A stretch of DNA of 64,000 nucleotides from the NCBI RefSeq assembly GCF_008831285.2, contig NC_045144.1:20041716-20105715 (forward strand), given 5' to 3'. Below, piece by piece: positions 35,650-47,614 of this stretch. Below the pieces are notes generated by a model. That model was not told the DNA's origin. It was given only the letters and a program-made list of their open reading frames with translations, and did no database searches. Both the position numbers and the translations under genes were made by a program. How positions within the stretch are numbered: position 1 is the stretch's first letter; every line of letters starts with the position of its first letter. This DNA comes from Nymphaea colorata (taxonomy: Eukaryota > Streptophyta > Magnoliopsida > Nymphaeales > Nymphaeaceae).

Positions 35650-37014
35650 TCAAAACCAACAAAAAATGGCTGCTAATAGGGACACAGCAGCCCATGGGTT
35701 CTTGAAGTATTTCCGCTTCAGATATGCTCTCGCAGCATTCCAATAGGAGGCAACATATTTCTGCAAGGGATCGTAGACTTCATAGTCTGGACAGTGTGGA
35801 ATGCCAATAAGCAAGTTGTTGAAGACTTCGGCAGCTTCCTCGTCACTCCCAAGCAAGTTCGTCATGATCCCTCGAGAGCACAGTAGGTTCACATCTTCAG
35901 CAGTATCTACTAAACTATCCATGAACCCCACAAACGAAATCATCTTCTGGTCCGTCCACAACTTTGAATGCATTCGCTCAAAGGCCATTATGTTCACGTA
36001 GATTGCTGCTGTGTGGTTGTGTACAAGGATTACTGGAAGAGTGAGTACTCCATTTTCTTTATCGAAGGTAACCCTTAGGCCATTGTAAGGGTCCCGCTTT
36101 CTGAACTCAACCCCTGCCTCATGAAACCTCATTGCCGACCGCACATTTGATTTGGTAATTGGCCTACAGCACAGAGCCCTAAAGTCCAAGATGGGGATCG
36201 ATGTGAGCATAGACTTCACCTTCTCGCTAGCACCATGTAGCCTTGATGGACCTTGAGTCGAAACCGGATTGGAAGGCACTTGGGTGGTGGGGGTCGTTTG
36301 TTTCGTTGGTGCACATTCCTTTATCAAGCACTTCCTATACACGTCTAGAATATGCAAATTAGGTTTATTAACTGGCGAGGTATCACTGAACCCATAAATT
36401 CTTCCGAACAAGTTTTTGAGATATGTGTCGTCGTTGATCTCTTTCTTTTCCACTATTCCTTGCAACTTTCTTAATACAAGGAGAGGGATTTGGTTTTCTA
36501 GTATCATCATGTCCCGATTAATCACAGTGTCCATAACCACCCCACGCAAATTAAAGACAGGATCATCCGGATACTCGGGCTCCCCCTGTAGTCTAGTGCG
36601 AAAGAGTTCAAGCATGAAACACCCATCAAGCAACATCATTCTTAGAAAAGAATCCGATGTCATTTTCTGATCAAGATTGTCGTAGCTATCCCTAAGTTCT
36701 TGCTCTACGTCTTTCAAGGATTTAATGAAGTCAGAGGTTGAAACGTTGCTCTTCTTGAGGATCCTGAAGAGAGCTCTCACTTTGTGATGCTCCATGGGTT
36801 GCAGGTGCTCCTTTCTATGGTGGAAGGGACCAAGTGATACCATGTGAGGAGTGCGGTGCTTGGACAAGCTTGATGTAATGACAAGGTCATTAGGCCATCT
36901 GTAGATGCACCTTTTTTCCAACTTCGACTCATATTCGGAAGGATCATAAGATTCATATTCGCTCTGTATGTCAATAGCATACATGTTTTCGTTTTCATTT
37001 TTCTCTTCCGCCAT
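35650..37014 (-). CDS. DUF247 (UPF0481) protein, C-terminus truncated (unit A)
   Basis: 454 aa from the ATG at 37014-37012 (MAEEKNENEN). An in-frame ATG 13 codons upstream is less likely. DUF247 landmarks are present: VSLGPFHH (59-66) with MEHHK (74-78), MMLLDGCFMLELF (126-138), ILENQIPLLVL (171-181), a Pro/Thr linker (about 237-258), FHEAGVEFRKRD (297-308), and LKRKYFKNPWAAVSLLAAIF near the end. Members are plant proteins, usually 400-550 aa, with a C-terminal membrane anchor. Here six A's instead of seven (plus strand, near 35661) shift the frame, and the protein ends AAIFCWF without the anchor. The gene is a single coding exon. A TATA-like TATATTA lies about 130 bp upstream (37148-37142). 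It may be non-functional or soluble. Confidence 0.85.
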   Translation of the reverse strand: MAEEKNENENMYAIDIQSEYESYDPSEYESKLEKRCIYRWPNDLVITSSLSKHRTPHMVSLGPFHHRKEHLQPMEHHKVRALFRILKKSNVSTSDFIKSLKDVEQELRDSYDNLDQKMTSDSFLRMMLLDGCFMLELFRTRLQGEPEYPDDPVFNLRGVVMDTVINRDMMILENQIPLLVLRKLQGIVEKKEINDDTYLKNLFGRIYGFSDTSPVNKPNLHILDVYRKCLIKECAPTKQTTPTTQVPSNPVSTQGPSRLHGASEKVKSMLTSIPILDFRALCCRPITKSNVRSAMRFHEAGVEFRKRDPYNGLRVTFDKENGVLTLPVILVHNHTAAIYVNIMAFERMHSKLWTDQKMISFVGFMDSLVDTAEDVNLLCSRGIMTNLLGSDEEAAEVFNNLLIGIPHCPDYEVYDPLQKYVASYWNAARAYLKRKYFKNPWAAVSLLAAIFCWF

Positions 37015-37169
37015 TGTCGCTGTATTTGTGAGGCCACAAAAGAAAAAAACCATATGTGAGACAGGATTCCTAAAGCAAGTAATGTAAAGTTATATGCAAG
37101 TGTTCGGTGGGCATGCAATACCATGCTATCTTATCCATAAATAATATAACTGATTGAGAAAAGTTAAGC

Positions 37170-37322
37170 CCCATTCTCCCTGCCTCCCGGGTCATGGGTT
37201 ATGTAGGCATTAGCGATGGCAACTTTGGTGCCACTAGGACGCAAAGATATACTACCTACAAGACTCGAACTAAAGGCATGCTTCTGCACAAGCCCCTAGC
37301 CTGACCAGCTGTGCCCCTTGAG
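37170..37322 (-). mobile_element. tRNA-derived SINE fragment (unit A)
   Basis: Read on the minus strand there is an A-box-like GGCACAGCTGGTCAGG (37315-37300) and about 30 nt on a B-box-like GTTCGAGTC (37270-37262), the internal RNA polymerase III promoter of tRNA-related SINEs. It does not fold as a tRNA gene. The same copy is in unit B, so it predates the duplication. Confidence 0.5.
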
Positions 37323-37329
37323 GATCTAA

Positions 37330-39080
37330 ACGTCTAGCTTGTATTTTCGTTTTCCATGACCAACTTAAAAGGACATAGACAAAACTAGTATGTCAAGAAA
37401 CAGTCTGCATGAGGGTAGCAACTGCCCACACTTTACAGCCAAAAAATGATACCACTGGAGCGGTGCTCCGGTAATAGCTGACGCCAACGAGTGGGGTGGC
37501 TGCATCGACCATTGTCGACCCCGCCGCGGCCAGGGCCGATGCAGCCCATGGGCTGCCTGTGGAACTATTGTAACCCACGCAACCCAGTGGGACATGGCAT
37601 CGTCAACGATGCAGCTGAGTGAGGTTTCGGCCATGGCCGTATCTTGCAATGGCTTTTGAAATGCTTACCTGGAAAAGTGGTGCTGGTGGAACAGAAAAAG
37701 GCGAGACACTGTTCCTGCTGTTTCCGGTGATTCTTCAAGTTGCATGGTAGGGGCGGGCTTGGAGAGGAATGGCAGGGGAAGAGGAGAGGTGGGACTGGGC
37801 AGGTGGAGGATCAGGCGTGCAAAGAAAGAACAAGTGGTGAGAGAGAGGGGGAGAGAGAGAGAGAGATCAGAGAGAGAAACCCAGGTTGCACGACACTTTT
37901 GGCCGCCTTTTATCCCTTTTGTTTGGAGGCGCAGTTTTTCAAGGACTTTTCATTGACTCTTAATTCGAGGAAAGTGGTAGCAATTCACAGCGAATCTTCG
38001 GTGAAAGTGGTAGCAATTGGCATCGAATCTTCGGAGAAAGAGTTTGTAGCGCATTTCCAGTCCAAATTCAAGTCGACTCCTTCAACAAATGAGTCGCGTT
38101 CCAATCTTTTGAATGACTTGTTTGCTTACCCGAATCGAGCTCTTGTTCACTCGATATTAATCCGCTATCTCACTTGTTGCAGACAAGAAATCGAGTCAGA
38201 CACCAAACTCCAAAACACGCATCAATGGATTTTACGGCTGAGGGGCAGATGAATCATCTACCCATATTGCAGTGGTCAACACTGAATTCAAGAAAGGCAG
38301 CCAGCCACTGGTATTCAGTTGTCACGCTATCAAGACAACAACTTGGAGAAGGGGCAGGTGAACTTAGAGCCGCGTATTCTGCGAGTGGATGTGGACGGTC
38401 AGGCTCAAGGGCGAAGGCCCAGATCTGCACTCTGTCCTGGACGCGATCTATTAATTAATATTTATTGCCATTGGAGTTCAGCTTCTTTCTCATATTGAAT
38501 AACAAGTTATTGTTCATCTCAATTCCAAACTGCAAATTAAGGTAGGCTTTTGAGAAGGTGGATTTGCTGCAAGACTTGGATGCAATTGACAATAAATTCT
38601 TATTGCCATTTACTCCACTCCATTTTCATTGTCGTTTGTTCAACTGATCCTGAAAGTCAATTAGGGGGAGGCCAAGGCAGAAGCTTATTGAAAAAGAAGT
38701 CAACCAAAGAGAAGTTGGGCTGTTCATTGACTTGACTTCGCTTCACTTGTACCTAAGATTGAAGATAGGGGCGGCGGGCAAAGCTCCGGCCCCTCATCTT
38801 TATTTTCCCCTCATACGAGGAGCCGCAATCAAGAAATTCGGAACTTTTTAATTTTGTATGTTGGTACCTAATTTATGTTTGTGACAAGCAGGTGCCTAAT
38901 TTTCAGACCAACTTAATCTTATGCCATTTCCAAATCACCCACATGTTCCTGTTCCTGAACACTTGTGGTGCCCCTTGGTTTTTCTTTGATTTACAAAAGT
39001 GAATCTTCTTACTGATCATGGGCTAATTTTCTAATTTGAAAATATAATAAAAAATTATTGCCACAAAAACATGTGCAGGT
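37330..39080. other. unit A, no convincing gene
   Basis: Contains a GC-rich patch (37480-37640) and a 170-codon plus-strand frame at 37740-38252. The first part of that frame is GA-repeat (GEREGEREREIRERN), and its later part has a short internal duplication (KVVAI.SES/KVVAIGIESSE). It resembles no family I know and may be a leader of a non-coding RNA or chance. Confidence 0.3.
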
Positions 39081-39345
39081 AGGTATTATAAGACAAGTAA
39101 AAAAAAAAAAGTATAATACGGCAAAGTTGTATATCTCAAGAATAAAATACGAAAATCTTGGTAAATTTTTAAAAAATTTAAAACATTAAATAAATCCTAA
39201 AAGTTATAAAAAATAAAAAATCATAAAAAATAAAAAAACACAAAAAACTTGTATAATAAGTGTTTTTTTGTGTTTTTTATTTTATGACGTTTTTTTAAAA
39301 AAGACACGTTTTGTATAGGTATTATACGACTGACTATTATACGCA
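39081..39345. repeat. AT-rich foldback element (unit A)
   Basis: AGGTATTATA-type words at both ends and a central imperfect palindrome (about 39210-39290; tcataaaaaataaaaaaacac against gtgtttttttgtg…) form a long foldback. It is non-coding and also present in unit B. Confidence 0.5.
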
Positions 39346-39349
39346 TCTT

Positions 39350-40089
39350 TTTCTAGAATAACACGCGTTTTTTTTGTGACAGTGGATAAAATAAAATATT
39401 TTAAGGTAATTTGAAAATCTAAAATGTTTTAAAAAATAAACTACATAAATTTAAGATTTCTACGGCCAATTTGACGTGCATCTACCTGTTGTCACGACAT
39501 GATGTAGTGTTTGGCATCCCGTCACAGATGTGCAGTTTTCAAAGGTTTTCTCTATCTAGATAGTTTCCAGATAAGTTTGGGTTTGAGGTGGTGTGAATAA
39601 GCTCGGTTTAATTTGTACACTAGGCTTCTGAAATCTTTGGTTCAGTTTTTTTTAAAATTTTGTTCTAGTATGGGTGCTGTGTCCTCTTTTAAGTTTTTTT
39701 TTTTTTTTTTTTGCAAATTTAGATCCTTCATTTTCAGGTAACAAAAGTAAGGTTCTACTTGGCCCTATCGACAAGGTGACACATGGCCATTTGCCCACAC
39801 AAGCTCACAAGTTTTATTTATTTTTATATTAGTGATCTTCGATTTTTTTTTTATTCATATAACATGCCCCAAAATTATTTATGTGTTTTGTGCCCCTCAA
39901 CCATTTAATTATGTCTAATATCTTTTTTTTTTTTGTTTTGCATCAGTGCCCCTTGTTAAATTAGAAAGCCACTGATCGGCCTCCCAACAAGGTAGCAGCA
40001 GAATGTGTTTTCTTAGATTTTTATGACATTCGCAATATCCAGGATGATTCTGCTTAGTTAACATAATATGCAGGATGATTCCATATCCA
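39350..40089. other. unit A tail, no gene seen
   Basis: AT-rich unique DNA with poly-T runs, leading into the head of unit B. Confidence 0.4.
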
Positions 40090-40509
40090 TGTTCACTTCA
40101 AAGATTCACATAGCTTGGGTCGAGACCTATTAAGGTGTAAAAGATGAGTGCAGTGAATTATGACAGCAACGGTAGAATTTGGACCTCAAACCCTTTTAAA
40201 GTAGACCGCGTTATCACCCAGCTGCAACATCTTCGCTTCCTTTTGCTCCAACATCTTGGCTTCCTTTTGTGTTCAAACCTTTTCTCTGTTAGGCCTAGCA
40301 AGAAGCCGTTCTAATGGTGCCGATACTTCTTTTCTTCCTTTGCCTACATGATAGGCCTCCTCTCATGTGCCATTTTTCAATCACGTTCTTTAGGCTCTAA
40401 ATTCATGCCCATTGGTAGATTTTAGAAACCATTCATCGCCGACCAACGTAACTGTTAATGAGACCAGGCCCACCATAGAAGAGGAACTCCCTGAGGTTCG
40501 GGCAGATCT

Positions 40510-40636
40510 CGGCGTCTGCAATGAAACAACTTCCCTTTTCCCTTTTTCTCTCTCTCTCTCTCTCCTCTTATCTCCAAGGCTAGCCGCCAGAAGCGACCAG
40601 CTACCATCACCGGTCCTTGTCATTATTTTCACTTTG
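40510..40636 (+). repeat. block R, copy 3 (upstream of P6)
   Basis: Same block as at 27427, with ATGAAACAAC and a longer CT run. Confidence 0.6.
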
Positions 40637-40787
40637 TGTTTCTTTCTCTATCTCTCTCTCTCTTCTCTCCCTCTCCCTCTCTAGTGGTTGGTCACTATAG
40701 CGAAAGACAAAGAGAGAGGTATCTGACTCATGAGAAGGAAAGACAGGAAAAGGCCAATGATGGTGGAGAGAGAGAGAGGGGGGGAGG

Positions 40788-40960
40788 AGGGAATAACAAG
40801 AGAGACGGCTGATGGCGGCTGCCCACTGATGGCTGGTAGCCCTCAAAGAGAGAAAGAGACCTGAAAGAGGGGGGAGGGAATAACAAGAGAGACCGCTGAT
40901 GGCGGCTGCCGACTGATGGCCGGTGGCCCTCAAAGAGAGAAAGAGACCTGAAAGAGACAG
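40788..40960 (+). repeat. 87-bp tandem repeat, two copies (unit B)
   Basis: Equivalent of 27718-27890. Confidence 0.8.
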
Positions 40961-41932
40961 ATGCTGGCAATAAGAGACCTCAAAGTGTAAACAATCATAG
41001 TATGTCAATGCAACCTTACATAATGTAATATGGATTTAAGATCCAAATCTACTGAAGATCTCACAATTCACATCTTCTAATGCTTCCCATTTTTTCCATT
41101 AACGTACATACCCATTTTTTTCGTTCAATAAAGGTGTGGAGCCTAAACTCTCATGAACTCTTTACTGGACATTTTTGGCCATTAAATAATGAAAAAATAG
41201 AAGAAAAAGTGAAAATACCTAATCTAGCTCAGGCTCCATCGATCATTAAAGGTGAATATTGTCCACAGACCATGTTCGTCGTCGACGACAGGTTTTTCTG
41301 CCAATGCACAACCTTCCCTCGGCCATGTTTATAGCAACGATTTATAGCGATTTTGGGGGCAGATTTTTTACTTACAGTTTTTATTTTTAATTTTTAGTTT
41401 TTATCAAAGAGGAGATTATGAGTTTATTTTCAACCTTTCTCATTTTGAAAACGCTGCGCTGCTATTTTTTGTGAGAATAATCCTATGTTGGTTATCTTGG
41501 AAAAAACATGAGTTCAAATTCGTGGGTGCCACATCTATGCTACCCAGTTGTTCTGCTTTCTATTTGCCGTTGTCAAATTTATCTTCTGGTTTTGCAGCTC
41601 GTCAAATATACAGTACTTTGTGTTACATAGTATCTTTTCACGAGGTCGTATTCAAGTAGCGTTATGTAAGTGTCTCATTAAAGGGTGTAGGTTAAAAGAA
41701 GGGATGCAGGCCTGACCAGCGACGGTCGGCGGTGTTGCATCATTCTTAGTTGTCTAATCCAAGACGCAAGCTTTTCTTAGTTCTCTAGTCCAAGACGCAA
41801 GCTTCATCTATACGAATACTTAATGGAGATGACATATTCTACCTCACAGATGAGATGATGTACATGGTCCACCCTTATCTATTCTCTCTCACTTTCCAAG
41901 AAGGTGGATCTCAGGCCACATCTATAAATAGA

Positions 41933-41940
41933 TGATGGAG
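41933..41940 (+). promoter_or_regulatory. TATA box of P6
   Basis: TATAAATA, 70 bp before the ATG, in the shared core-promoter context. Confidence 0.78.
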
Positions 41941-42002
41941 GAGGTCTCATTCTGCAGTGCACTCATCCAGCCTTCCTCCACCAGTTGCAGTTGCTATTTA
42001 CA

Positions 42003-44467
42003 ATGAAGCGAGTTTCCCTTTCAATCCTTTTTCTTGCCCTTCTCTTGCTGTCCTCTACGGCTTTTGCACGTATAGCATATGAGAATAATAAGGGTTTGTT
42101 TTCCTGATCTCTAGTCCTCCTTTGCTTCCTTTTCCCCAAAACTTTTAGCCCATCAAGAGTATATCATGTTACCCTGTTGCAGCTGCCGAGGCAGTTGTCG
42201 GCGATTGCCTCCCAACTGAAATTTCTTATTTTGTGTTAATATTTATAAGCAATTTTTCTCATTTACATATTTGTACCCTTTGTGTTGGTCTAAGACACTC
42301 TTGATGTCAAACACGCACCTCACTCCATGTTGCTTGATGTATAACACGGAGAATGATTTACATTAATTTGAGGTTGTTTTCTTTTGGTGTTTGATATTTG
42401 GGGTCTCACCAGCTCATGATCAGAACAGCCTCTCCCAGCTTGCTCCCCTCTCTCTCTATCTCCGGCACGTGCACACCGACACAAGTAGACTACGACCACA
42501 CACAATAGCATATTTCTTAACGACACGTATATGAGCGTGCCCATTGATTTGGTTTTTTGCAGCTTTTTCTCTACTACTTGTTTGCATGCATGCAGACATA
42601 TAGTGTGACGGTTAGCTTCTACTCCTTAATTTCCAGCTTATCTTGCTTTGCTACATTCTTCGGCCTTGTTGCAGTTTTGTTACATAACAAGGTTAGTAAT
42701 ATAGTGTTGGAATTAACGAGAGGTACAGTGGTGGAACCAGAAATTTCGAGTTAACCGGGCATTCTTATTTTAGGAGATGGTTGGTTGAGCCATATAGTTG
42801 GTTGCGACCATGAAGCGAGTTTCCTTTCCGTCTTGTTTGTAGCCCTTCTCTTAATGGTTCAGGTGGCTTTTGCAAGTGAAACGGCTGAAAATCAGAGTAC
42901 GTTTCGTGCTACCCCAGACTTCCTTATCCTTTTCCCAGAAACCAAACGTAGATCGATGGAGTGACCCCCTTATAGGAGATGCTCTTGATGTCAAACAGGC
43001 AACTTTAGAACAAGGTTGCTTGATGACAGGAGAGATTTTTGGTTGTTTTCTAGTGGCACTGTTTGATATATGGGGAGTGTGATCTGATCTATTCTGCCCC
43101 CCAGTTCTCTCTCTCTCTCTCTCTCTCTCTCGATAACGTCACTACCAACACGCACATGAGTATGCTCAAAGACATATGAGCATGCTCGCTCAGTTGATTT
43201 TTTTGTATGAAGCTTTTTCCTTAGAACTTTTTTACGTCCATTCATCGAGTAATTGCTGGTTTCTACTCCCAGATTCCTGCAGCTTTATCTATTTCCTTAT
43301 GGCAAACTTAACACAATTAAGTAAGGAATAGACCTCCTCCCATCTAAGGACGGTACAGCAAATTATAAACATTAATAAATTTCTGTTTTTCTTTTGTCTA
43401 TCTAATGCCTGTGAGTATGTGTGTGGTGTGTGTATGAACGCCGGGATCACCATTATGACTGTACAACTAGTTGAGCCAAGACTCGAACTGAGTAAACTTG
43501 ACTCAACCTCCACTCATTTTTTATACAAGTCAAGCTCAAGCTTAATATAAACTCAAGTACATTAACAGTTTTTTAATTTTCCGTTTTTTTTCCTCTGTTC
43601 AACACCACCCACTTTCACATTTTTCAGTTTCCCTCCCGCCCGTTTTTCTCTTTCCTCACCATTTTTTCCTTTTTTTTGTCTTTTCTCACATTAATGAGCG
43701 CCTTTTTCTCCTCCTCCACGCCTTTTTTTCCTCCTAAAAGTGGTATTATTGCATGAGGTATTTGGCATGGCGGAGTTTATTGTTCCTATATATACGTTAT
43801 TATATATGTGACTAGGATTTGAACTTTATGGATTGGCTTTGAGGATCATTCTAAGTGCTCTGCATTGGGAAAGGTGAAAACATTTCCTAAAATAACTTAG
43901 CTACACTATCTTTAAAGAACTTTTTAGGAATGAAAGGATGGTTGTTCCTATTTACTTTTAGTAATAACAGAGTAACACCCTGCAATTTTGGCAATGCTTT
44001 CTGGCCGTTCTTAAAAATATATTTTTGTATTGTGGCACAGCTTGGATCTGAATACGGGATACAAATTTCTTAGGTATATGTATAACTGGTGCGTGTGCCT
44101 TGGATTAGATATTCTCTAGAACTAATTAAATTTACATCAATGAACAAAAGTACTGCAATCTAATCCCTTTTTAATATTTCTTTTTCAGTTGTTTTACTCA
44201 ATATATATGACCTTTGAATTTATATATGTGGGCTGTCACTTGTGACATCTAAAATCTGCATATTACTTGGCCGAATGCAATATGCTTTCCCTAATTATCA
44301 TTAATAAAGATGCAGATAAGAAGGACGCAAGAGGCGAGGTTGTTAAAGATTGCACATACTGCGTTGCTATTGGCCGGTGCTGCCCATACTTTTGCTGCAC
44401 CAATCGATGCTGCTCGAAGGAGGAGTACGACGAGTTCCTGAAAGGGACGAGTGTCCCTCACAACTGA
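42003..44467 (+). CDS. P6: secreted 8-Cys peptide, two exons
   Basis: Coding parts are 42003-42093 and 44316-44467, 80 aa. The signal peptide starts MKRVSLSILFLALLLLSSTA. The donor is AATAATAAGG|GTTTGT and the acceptor AGATGCAG|AT. The mature sequence matches P5 except Ala25 for Pro25 (RIAYENNK against RIPYENNK). Eight cysteines in the C-x2-C-x5-CC-x3-CC-x3-CC pattern precede the tail EEYDEFLKGTSVPHN. The intron (2222 nt) contains a second, frameshifted exon 1 at 42810, in front of the intron half that resembles P4. P6 thus looks like the fusion of two ancestral genes, using the first signal exon and the last mature exon. Confidence 0.74.
42810..42896 (+). pseudogene. orphan frameshifted exon 1 inside the P6 intron
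   Basis: Very close to exon 1 of P4 (ATGAAGCGAGTTTCCTTT…CAGAGTACG) with the same preceding ccatatagttggttg leader. One base is missing after the seventh codon, so the frame reaches a TAG at codon 11. The matching TATA region is gone. It is absent from P5 because of a deletion of about 370 bp. Confidence 0.8.
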
Positions 44468-44549
44468 GGAGGCTTCCTGGTTCGCCGGTGTTGACGCATG
44501 TTGATGATAATGGTAGCAGCGAAGGTGCTTGTCAATAATAAAGTAAGCG

Positions 44550-44628
44550 TGCATGCTTATTGTCCGCTAGCAATCGAGCATGCATGCAGGGTATGTGTGT
44601 CCTGGTTCTTGTTGATTTTACAAGAACC
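44550..44628 (+). other. P6 3' UTR stem-loop pair
   Basis: TGCATGCT (44550-44557) pairs with AGCATGCA (44577-44584). GGTTCTTGT (44604-44612) pairs with ACAAGAACC (44620-44628). Identical to P5. Confidence 0.62.
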
Positions 44629-45100
44629 TTATGTGTACGCTTTATGTCGCGTGGAATGAAATAAATTAGTTAAGCTCTGCCTAATCACTACACTACAGAA
44701 AGAAGCATGTTTTTTGCAACATCCAAGATCCTGCCATGCAAAGCCAAAAATCAGTTGCTGCAAGTTTGTAACATAATTACTTCAAATCCGTACCTGATCG
44801 TCAGATTAAAATCCATTACTTATTGCTTTTACCTTTTAAGCAAAAGTTATTCTGCGTGTGTGAGTGACGTGTGTATATATATATATATATAAAACAAAGC
44901 TGTTTTTATGAAATATGTTGATTTCTTTATTATCAAAATGTTAATGCAACCTGAGTGGCTTATTTTTTTTATAAAAACACTATTAAAACCTAAAAAATGA
45001 TCAATGGAAAATAAATTTGCAGAAAAAAAGAAGAGAAACCTGAAAAATGATCAATGGAATATAAATTTGCAGAAAAAAAAAGAAAGAAAATTCACAAAAG

Positions 45101-45362
45101 GCCTGGGCATCGAGCCGGCCCGACACTCAAAACTCGGGCTCGACCTGACCATTAAAACCCGTGCCCAAGCCCGCCAGGCTTGGGCCAATAAATTTTAAAA
45201 AAATATATTTCTTAAATATAAAATAATATATATATGTAATTAATTGTAGTAAAATATTATATTTATATATAAAAATCGATAAAATATAATATCCCTCGAT
45301 AAATTATTAGGCTCGAACGGTGCCCTTTTTTTCAGGGCTCGGGTGCAGGCCCGGGAAAAAAT
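45101..45362. repeat. GGCCCG-rich repeat, possible MITE (unit B)
   Basis: Unit B copy of 31646-31907. Confidence 0.4.
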
Positions 45363-45364
45363 AT

Positions 45365-46343
45365 TTGATTTCAAAATTAAAAAAGGAGGGTTCTCATTTT
45401 TATTGAAACTAGAATTGTGTAATCAAACAAATATTTGATTTCAAAATTTTCGACTCATTCTTAAATTAAAATTCTGAAATTACGATTCTGTTCTAGGCGT
45501 GGAATTGTGATTTTCAAAATTCTAGAATTTTTTCATGTCTCTCACGATAGTTTTAATTCATCACTATTAAGAAATAATTTTCAATTCTGGAATCGAAATT
45601 CCATACTATTAAATACAAAGAAAAACTAAAGCTGAAATTTCCAAATTAAAATTTAAGGTGATATTTTGTCTTTAGAATTTTATTTATACAATCAAAATTC
45701 AAGACCGTCAAACGATCCCTGATTGTGTAATCTTTCATTATAATAAAGGAAAGAGTTGTCGGTTGAAGCATCAAAGACTGGCGTTTTTAGCCCTCCCTTC
45801 CTGCCTTTGAGTTTTTAACCTTTTCAAGGGGAGCGCTCATAAATTTATTAAATTCCACATTAGAGCATTTACTCGCAGTGAACATTTTTAAACCCAAAGC
45901 CAACGATGTCACACATTTAATACCACTTGGAACTCGATTAGCGATCAGATTCAAGTTTTAGTTCACTGAATGAAGTTGAAATTATAAAATCGGGATATGA
46001 TCCCATCTATCATCATCACCATGAGTTTATATCATTTTGGAATCCTTCAAAATGAAATTGGAAGGATGGAGACGGAGTACTTGTTGGCAGATAATAGTTT
46101 CGTTTCACATGTTGGAGTTTAACAGAAGGGTTGCTGCAGTGTGGGTTGCTTCATGCAGTGGCTGAGCAAGAAAAATTTTCTGAAGGGGCACTTCGTTCAG
46201 AAACAATATTTAAAGATGTTAATGTAAAAATAAAGAAACTGCCATATGTAGCTCCCCCATTGCCTCCATGCCGAATGAGATGAGAAGCAAAAATGAATGT
46301 TTTCTTCTGTTGCAAGATGAAATCAGTAGAGAAGAGGGTCTGA
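45365..46343. other. P6 downstream DNA, no gene seen
   Basis: Unit B copy of 31910-32888. Confidence 0.45.
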
Positions 46344-46344
46344 T

Positions 46345-46425
46345 GGTAGCATAAGGCTTAAACGTGTTTTGAATGTCCTATTGAGAACCGGTGACATTCA
46401 AAACACGTTTAAGCCTTATGCTACC
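46345..46425. repeat. perfect 33-bp inverted repeat (unit B)
   Basis: Arms 46345-46377 and 46393-46425, identical to the unit A hairpin, including the 15-nt loop. Confidence 0.9.
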
Positions 46426-47190
46426 TTTTTAACTAAAATGGAGAAAGAACAACTTAGAAACTGAAATCAAATGAGATGATGGAAACCACACCAGGGAGTA
46501 TAAAGAGAAAGCATTGGCTACCATACGTGTCAACGAAGACCAACTTAGAAACCGAAGGCTGAATCTCTCGAAGAACAAGCAAAGATAATGTATATCATTT
46601 TCATTGAACACAGTATTGTATAGTGGGCATCCCCTCTTAGAAAATTCATTGTGATTCTCTGAAGAGTAGAGAGGACAGTAAACGTTGGCTAATTAGCGCT
46701 TTCTTTCTTTTTTTCCATTATTTTTCATTAGAGGTGAGCGTCACCGCTCTCTTCTCCTAAGAGAGGCAACTGGCTCCCCCTGCGCTTATCACTTCCAAGG
46801 TTTATAGAACTGATGCCGGGATTTATTACAGTCTATAGATAAGTGCAATGGGTCATGTCAACGACTGTCAGACCTTTTGAAAGTAGACGGCCTTGCAACC
46901 TAGGGAAATGACATTCATCGGAATCAAAGCAAGGATATACCATACCAGTGTACCCCGTCACGACTAGCTATACTATGCCCACTTAGGAGTAAAAGATACA
47001 TTTTCATTTAAGAATAGTGATGAAAAAAAAAAGGATATATTGTTCCTACATGAACCCTACCCCATTCAACTGCGAGTGTCATCATAAAAACCCTACATCT
47101 GTTGCCCTGCAGGATGAGACTCTCATCGTGGTACTATGTGGGAGATGCACACTCTGGTTTTGAACTGATGACATTATTCAACTTGGAAGA

Positions 47191-47400
47191 TCATGACCTA
47201 TTAAGCAGCATTTTTCTCATATCCATCCTACGTATGAGAGGAGTTTGCTCTTCCAGACTTTGAATCTTCCGAAATAGACCTTTACAAATTTCTTCCTTGA
47301 GCATTCTTGTGAATAAATGAAGCCCTACATACTGATCAGGAAGGGCCTCCACAAACCAGAGAAGAACGGCAGTGATCTCATCCAACTTCCTTTGGCTTAT
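47191..47400 (-). pseudogene. exon of an unidentified gene fragment (unit B)
   Basis: Unit B copy of 33737-33946 with the same acceptor, frame and TGA. The two upstream open pieces are also present (about 47602-47414). Confidence 0.4.
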
Positions 47401-47614
47401 CTGAAAAGGAAAATAATAGATTCCTGCCGATTCATCAACATGACCGCTTTCGCTTCAAACTTTTCAATAATCAGCTTAACTTGGATTGGCCTGGCCATGA
47501 TCATTAATTAGTATCTATTGCCATTGCATTCATGACACATGATGCATCTACAGACTCAGCAATCCGTTCGGTCATAAATGTGAGCTCACTCGACGTGCCT
47601 CAATTTAACATTCT

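Larger units (their letters stand above)
27010..40089 (+). repeat. tandem unit A (~13.1 kb)
   Basis: Starts at the gttcactttgaagattcacatagc stretch and ends before the same stretch at 40090. It holds block R, an 87-bp tandem repeat, P5, a hairpin, a gene fragment, a DUF247 gene, a SINE and an AT-rich foldback. From about 29600 on it is nearly identical to unit B at a constant offset of about 13455. Before that it is more diverged and lacks about 370 bp present in B. Confidence 0.85.

Noticed and set aside
37740-38252. 170-codon plus-strand frame, repeated at 51195-51707
   Set aside because: The first third is GA-repeat translation, the rest matches nothing I know, and the duplicate is explained by the unit A/B copy. 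No splice or promoter support.
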